A stretch of 10,085 nt of DNA, from contig JAFGLP010000156.1 in NCBI GenBank assembly GCA_016927965.1, positions 1-10,085 on the forward strand, written 5' to 3'. The notes below the pieces were generated by a model. The model saw only the letters and a list, made by a program, of their open reading frames with translations, was not told the DNA's origin and searched no databases. Both the position numbers and the translations under genes were made by a program. Shown here one piece after another: positions 6,928 through 10,085 of the stretch (position 1 is its first letter; each line of letters opens with the position of its first letter). This DNA is from Dehalococcoidia bacterium. GTDB lineage: Bacteria; Chloroflexota; Dehalococcoidia; GIF9; UBA5629.

Positions 6928-6956
6928 ATCTAACATTTGTATTCAAAATTTGTCAA
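6928..6956 (-). promoter_or_regulatory. possible promoter of the lipoprotein gene
   Basis: Read on the minus strand, a perfect TTGACA -35 box (6951-6956) lies right after the sirtuin stop. At 17-base spacing, TTAGAT (6928-6933) is a weak -10 match. The start codon of the lipoprotein gene is about 32 bases further on. The same TTAGAT hexamer occurs twice in this gap. Confidence 0.4.
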
Positions 6957-6961
6957 TACAG

Positions 6962-7744
6962 CTATTTGCCCATTTTGATCTTAACCTGATCTAACACGCG
7001 GGTCATCACATCGCCTGCTTTGCCCTCAACACAGACTGTTGCCTGCGCATCCATGGGGGTTGCACCGATATTTACAATTACAATCCTGGCGCCAGCGTCC
7101 CTGGCATACATTGGTATGTAGGCCGCAGGATATACAATCAGGGTAGACCCTATAACTATACAAAGATCGCACAGGTTGGCGCGCCTTGCGGCTTCACTCA
7201 GAACCAGTTCAGGCAACGCCTCTCCAAAAAATACTGCATCAGGTTTCAATATACCCTTACAATGTTCACACAGCGGGGCGCCTTCAACATCAGCTCTTCC
7301 GATTATCTCAGCCATTGGAAAACGCTTATGACAGCCCAGGCAACGTACATACTGCATATTGCCGTGTAGCTCAAAAACAATATCTGCGGAGTTTCCGGCC
7401 GCCTGGTGAAGATTGTCGACATTCTGTGTCACCACACAATCGAGCTTGCCCAGCTTCTCCAGTTCGGCAATAGCATAATGTGCAGCATTTGGTTTTGCCT
7501 GCATGGCAAGCCCGCCTTCAACCAGCATCTTCCACTGCATCTCACGGACTTCCCGGCTGGCTATATATCTTTGAATCGTAAAATCATCCGGGTCCAGCTT
7601 GGTCCAGATCCCGTCTTTGCCCCTGAAATCGGGTATGCCGGACTCCGTGCTTATACCAGCGCCGGTAAATACCATAATACGTTTGGCGTCGATGATCAGG
7701 TCGGCTATCTTTTGAGAAAAAAGATCAATGCTCTCATCACTCAT
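6962..7744 (-). CDS. NAD-dependent protein deacetylase, sirtuin (Sir2/CobB family)
   Basis: Sirtuins remove acyl groups from protein lysines using NAD, giving nicotinamide and O-acetyl-ADP-ribose. The 260-residue product has all core elements: GAGIS (28-32), IPDFRG (37-42), TQNVDNLH (106-113), catalytic His127 in ELHGNM, four zinc cysteines at 135, 138, 159 and 162, and VFFGE (171-175). The Tyr-x-x-Arg pair that marks desuccinylases such as E. coli CobB seems absent: counting back from PNAAH, Trp and Leu are at those places. A deacetylase is therefore more likely. I place the start at the ATG at 7742-7744 because GGAG lies six bases before it; an ATG four codons upstream at 7754-7756 has no ribosome site. 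The gene is divergent from birA and is followed by the lipoprotein gene. Confidence 0.92.
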   Translation of the reverse strand: MSDESIDLFSQKIADLIIDAKRIMVFTGAGISTESGIPDFRGKDGIWTKLDPDDFTIQRYIASREVREMQWKMLVEGGLAMQAKPNAAHYAIAELEKLGKLDCVVTQNVDNLHQAAGNSADIVFELHGNMQYVRCLGCHKRFPMAEIIGRADVEGAPLCEHCKGILKPDAVFFGEALPELVLSEAARRANLCDLCIVIGSTLIVYPAAYIPMYARDAGARIVIVNIGATPMDAQATVCVEGKAGDVMTRVLDQVKIKMGK

Positions 7745-7784
7745 CTTAATCTCCATTAATCGGCAATTGTACTTTACTCAATAG

Positions 7785-7790
7785 ATTATA
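7785..7790 (-). promoter_or_regulatory. perfect -10 box for the sirtuin gene
   Basis: On the minus strand the hexamer is TATAAT, an exact -10 consensus, 40 bases before the chosen ATG. No good -35 is found at 17-18 bases; TATATC/ATATAT occur there. It overlaps the proposed birA -35 box on the other strand. Confidence 0.4.
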
Positions 7791-7815
7791 CACGGTTTAT
7801 CTCGTCTGATATATT
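7787..7815 (+). promoter_or_regulatory. birA promoter ending almost at the start codon
   Basis: TATACA (7787-7792, four of six) and TATATT (7810-7815, five of six) are 17 bases apart. Transcription would begin about seven bases after the -10 box, at or next to the GTG at 7822, giving a leaderless mRNA. The lack of any ribosome site before that GTG agrees. The -10 lies within a perfect 13-base palindrome, GATATA-T-TATATC, at 7808-7820. Confidence 0.4.
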
Positions 7816-7821
7816 ATATCC

Positions 7822-8604
7822 GTGGGACCAGAGATAACTACATATCTTCAACAAAACCTTAGGACCCGTTATATGGGTAAAAGGATACATTATGTCCCCG
7901 TCACATCATCAACCATGGATGAAGCCAGGAGGCTGGCCGAGCAGGATGCGACTGAGGGCACAGCCGTAATAACCGGCAAACAGGAATCAGGCCGGGGAAG
8001 GATGGGCCGAGCTTGGCTTTCCCCCGAAGGAGCGCTTGCCACGTCGATAATACTGCGTCCACCGCTGGATGCTCTCCATCTGCTGCCGGCTATTTCGTCC
8101 GTTGCAGTCTATAGGACTATCGGGGAAACGGGCATTCGGGGCAGCATAAAATGGCCGAATGATGTTCTTATCTCAGGTAAAAAAGTTTGCGGGATATTAA
8201 TCGAGAACGGCTTCTCCGCAGGCAACCTGGTTTTTTCCATCATTGGCATAGGGATCAATGTCAATTTTGATACCACCAGATTCCCCGAGATAGCCGGAAT
8301 AGCTACCAGCCTGTCAACTGAATCAGGCCGTCAGGTTTCAATCGATGAGGTTGCATTAAATCTGTACTCCGAGATGGAAAAGCTTTACGATCTTAAAAGC
8401 AAACCTGATCTGATTCTTGACGAATGGAGAAAGCACATGGGAACACTGGGGCAGAGGGTAACCGTAACCACGGGTGGGCATATCCTGGAAGGGTCAGCGG
8501 AATCCATTAACGCTACAGGCAACCTTGTCCTGCGTATGGATAATGGTTCACTTCGCGAGGTAATAGCAGGCGATGTTGCCAACGTCAGGGACAAAACTAA
8601 ATAA
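7822..8604 (+). CDS. birA: biotin--[acetyl-CoA-carboxylase] ligase, without DNA-binding domain
   Basis: BirA activates biotin with ATP and attaches it to a lysine of biotin carboxyl carrier proteins. The 260 residues hold the catalytic core and the small C-terminal domain, but no N-terminal winged helix. It therefore looks like a monofunctional ligase that does not repress biotin genes. Motifs are SSTMDEA (29-35), the biotin/AMP loop GRGRMGRAW (57-65), KWPNDVL (110-116), GKKVCGILIE (119-128), and GIGINVN (142-148). The C-terminal beta barrel starts near 208. GTG at 7822 is preferred: the residues before Met18, LRTRYMGKRIHY, match the Bacillus protein by eye. It lacks a ribosome site and appears leaderless. 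The ATG at 7873 has AGGA eight bases upstream and is an alternative that would lose conserved residues. It converges with the slipin operon. Confidence 0.92.
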   Translation: MGPEITTYLQQNLRTRYMGKRIHYVPVTSSTMDEARRLAEQDATEGTAVITGKQESGRGRMGRAWLSPEGALATSIILRPPLDALHLLPAISSVAVYRTIGETGIRGSIKWPNDVLISGKKVCGILIENGFSAGNLVFSIIGIGINVNFDTTRFPEIAGIATSLSTESGRQVSIDEVALNLYSEMEKLYDLKSKPDLILDEWRKHMGTLGQRVTVTTGGHILEGSAESINATGNLVLRMDNGSLREVIAGDVANVRDKTK

Positions 8605-8636
8605 CAAGGGGGCACGAAAATAATCGTGCCCCCTTG
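8605..8636. terminator. strong shared hairpin between birA and slipin genes
   Basis: CAAGGGGGCACG (8605-8616) pairs perfectly with CGTGCCCCCTTG (8625-8636) around eight bases. It begins right after the birA stop and lies 22 bases beyond the slipin stop. On the minus strand the stem is followed by TTATTTAGTTTT, the T-rich tail of an intrinsic terminator. On the plus strand no T run follows. It should stop the slipin transcript best, and may protect or stop birA mRNA. Confidence 0.8.
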
Positions 8637-8658
8637 ACATGACTGCTAATCCTTAAAA

Positions 8659-9432
8659 TCAGGATTCCAGCTTTTTCTTATCGCCACTCATCTTGCTTAA
8701 TATTGGCATAATCAGGTCCATGGGCAGCGGGAATACTATTGTATTCGTTTTCTCTGTGGATATCGTGATAAGCGTTTGCAGGTAGCGCAACTGCATGGCT
8801 GCCGGATGCGCCGAAATAATTTTTGCAGCTTCTGCCAGCTTTTCAGCCGCCTGGGCTTCACCATCTGCATGCACAATCTTTGCCCGTCGTTCCCTCTCAG
8901 CCTCGGCCTGGGCAGCCATGGCACGCTGCATAGTCTCCGGCAACTGTACGTCTCTGACTTCTACCATGCTCACCTTAATACCCCAGGGTTCCGTGCCCTC
9001 ATCAATTAAAAATTGAAGTTTCTCGTTGACCTTGTCCCTGTGCCCGAGCAGATCCTCAAGATCGCTTTGCCCCACCACGTTACGCAGTGTTGTCTGGCAG
9101 AGAAGCGAGGTTGCCCTGATATACTGCTCTACATTTAGCACAGCCGATTCCGGCTTCATAACACGAAAATAGACCACGGCATCCACTTTAACAGTGACCG
9201 TGTCCATCGTGATGCATTCCTGCTGAGGTACATCCATCGTTACCACACGTAGTTCTACTTTGACCATACGCTCGATGAACGGAATAAGTAAGATAAGGCC
9301 CGGACCCCTTACACCTACATAACGTCCCAGCCGGAAGACCACTCCCCTCTCATATTCGTTGACAATCCTTACAGCAGCTCCAATCACAATCAGCAGGAAA
9401 ATTACTGCTGCGATTATTCCAAATACCGTCAT
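8659..9432 (-). CDS. slipin, SPFH/band 7 membrane protein (stomatin-like)
   Basis: The 257-residue protein starts with a hydrophobic segment (about 4-22) that anchors it in the cytoplasmic membrane. The SPFH domain follows: NEYERGVVFRLGRY (25-38), GPGLILLIPFIERM (43-56), then TMDVPQQECITMDTVTVKVDAVVYFRV (residues 65-91), ending near EVRDVQLPETM (158-168). A charged, alanine- and glutamate-rich stretch, 169-205, suits the coiled coil through which family members form ring-like oligomers. The C-terminus is short. The proteins organise membrane microdomains, and bacterial slipins are typically encoded beside an NfeD protein, as here. ATG at 9432 is preceded by a strong AAGGAGG site five bases upstream. 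It follows nfeD by ten bases and ends before the shared hairpin. Confidence 0.93.
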   Translation of the reverse strand: MTVFGIIAAVIFLLIVIGAAVRIVNEYERGVVFRLGRYVGVRGPGLILLIPFIERMVKVELRVVTMDVPQQECITMDTVTVKVDAVVYFRVMKPESAVLNVEQYIRATSLLCQTTLRNVVGQSDLEDLLGHRDKVNEKLQFLIDEGTEPWGIKVSMVEVRDVQLPETMQRAMAAQAEAERERRAKIVHADGEAQAAEKLAEAAKIISAHPAAMQLRYLQTLITISTEKTNTIVFPLPMDLIMPILSKMSGDKKKLES

Positions 9433-9442
9433 ATCTACCTCC

Positions 9443-10085
9443 TTATTTATTTTTTGTTACGAATAGTTTCAGGTTATTCACCTTTGCGATAACCACCTGT
9501 TCACCGGGTTGAGCGGTCCCCTCATCCAGTTCTGCGGCCCAGAGTTCGCCGTCAACCAGTACCATACCTTTGGGAGAAAGCAGTGTCTTAACCTCTGCCT
9601 GCTGCCCCACCATTCCTTCCTTCCCAGTTGTCACTTTACGCCGTTGCCCAACCACAACCGCCCATGCCAACAGGCCGACAACAATCGCCATTACAACAGC
9701 AACAATTACTATTAGATTCTGATTAAATTCCATAGAAATATCACTTCCACTGAATAGAATTAGTGAGCCAAATACAAGAGATATAATTCCACCTGTCGTC
9801 AGTATACCATAGGCAGGTACAAAAATCTCAGTTATAAAAAGCCCGATAGCCAGTATGATCAGCAGGACACCCGCCCAGTAGGCATTGAGTACCCCCAGCG
9901 AATAGAAGGCCATTAACAGGAAAAGACCTCCGATAACCCCTGGAAAGATCAGTCCCGGGTTGGAAATTTCCGTGATCAGGCCGATTGAAGCGAGTGTCAG
10001 TAGTATATAGGCAATATTAGGATGGCTGATCATCAGGAGAAACTTCTCCAGCCCCGACATATCATCCGGTATTATTGCAGCGTCC
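9443..10085 (-). CDS. NfeD-family membrane protein, C-terminal part (probable long, protease-fused form)
   Basis: The frame is open to the right edge. The eight codons before the first ATG (10060) carry no stop, and they read DAAIIPDD into the conserved region LEKFLLMISHPNIAYILLTL. I therefore take it as truncated rather than starting at that ATG. About 213 residues are visible. Counted from Met at 10060, four hydrophobic segments span about 15-31, 36-57, 62-80 and 85-105, and another spans 114-137. A soluble OB-fold domain follows, 145-205, with GKEGMVGQQAEV, then GMVLVDGELWAAE. In the long NfeD form this part follows an N-terminal ClpP/SppA-like serine protease domain, which would lie beyond the window. 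The OB domain is known to contact the SPFH partner; the slipin gene lies ten bases downstream. Whether the protease domain is present cannot be seen. Confidence 0.88.
   Translation of the reverse strand, partial: DAAIIPDDMSGLEKFLLMISHPNIAYILLTLASIGLITEISNPGLIFPGVIGGLFLLMAFYSLGVLNAYWAGVLLIILAIGLFITEIFVPAYGILTTGGIISLVFGSLILFSGSDISMEFNQNLIVIVAVVMAIVVGLLAWAVVVGQRRKVTTGKEGMVGQQAEVKTLLSPKGMVLVDGELWAAELDEGTAQPGEQVVIAKVNNLKLFVTKNK

Noticed and set aside
7406..7759. Plus-strand ORF of 117 residues opposite the sirtuin gene
   Set aside because: It is antisense to conserved sirtuin motifs, with no recognisable protein features.
8659..10085. NfeD plus slipin as a new system
   Set aside because: This pairing is well known and widespread in bacteria and archaea; nothing extra is seen here.

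Overview
The window reads as ordinary bacterial chromosome of moderate G+C, densely packed with housekeeping genes. It shows no insertion sequence, CRISPR array, rRNA or tRNA gene that I can see. The gene set (VOC-family enzyme, a remnant of an ADP-forming acyl-CoA synthetase, stand-alone BirA without a DNA-binding domain, NfeD plus slipin, Ig-like lipoprotein) and the frequent TTG/GTG starts fit a Chloroflexota bacterium, perhaps Dehalococcoidia. That assignment is by eye and needs a database search.

Left part (1-1167): the 3' end of a VOC (glyoxalase/epimerase-fold) gene runs in from the left edge. It is met head-on by the first ~50 codons of a CoA-binding protein that looks like a broken acyl-CoA synthetase. 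About 540 bases of AT-rich DNA without a convincing gene follow. A tiny, strongly basic 30-residue ORF with a ribosome binding site then sits directly before the purine genes.

Centre-left (1190-5412): purD-purE-purB-purC-purS form one tight plus-strand operon for de novo purine (IMP) synthesis, with gaps of 2-11 bases and a 14-base overlap at purC/purS. PurD makes GAR, PurS is the small subunit of FGAM synthase, PurE and PurC carry AIR to SAICAR, and PurB works both there and on adenylosuccinate. The PurS partners PurQ and PurL, and PurK, are not in the window. A hairpin covers the purD ribosome site and start codon, so purD translation may be coupled to the small ORF.

Centre-right (5413-8604): a gene-free stretch with several inverted repeats separates the pur operon from a converging minus-strand pair. 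That pair is a sirtuin deacetylase followed by a three-domain lipoprotein. The sirtuin is divergent from birA. Their 77-base gap holds overlapping divergent promoters, and birA appears to start at or next to its transcription start (leaderless).

Right part (8605-10085): a perfect 12-bp hairpin separates birA from a converging minus-strand operon made of an NfeD protein (truncated by the right edge) and a slipin (SPFH) membrane protein, a classic partner pair. I found no clear new multi-gene system. The most unusual items are the small basic ORF with the purD hairpin, the truncated synthetase fragment and the overlapping sirtuin/birA promoters.
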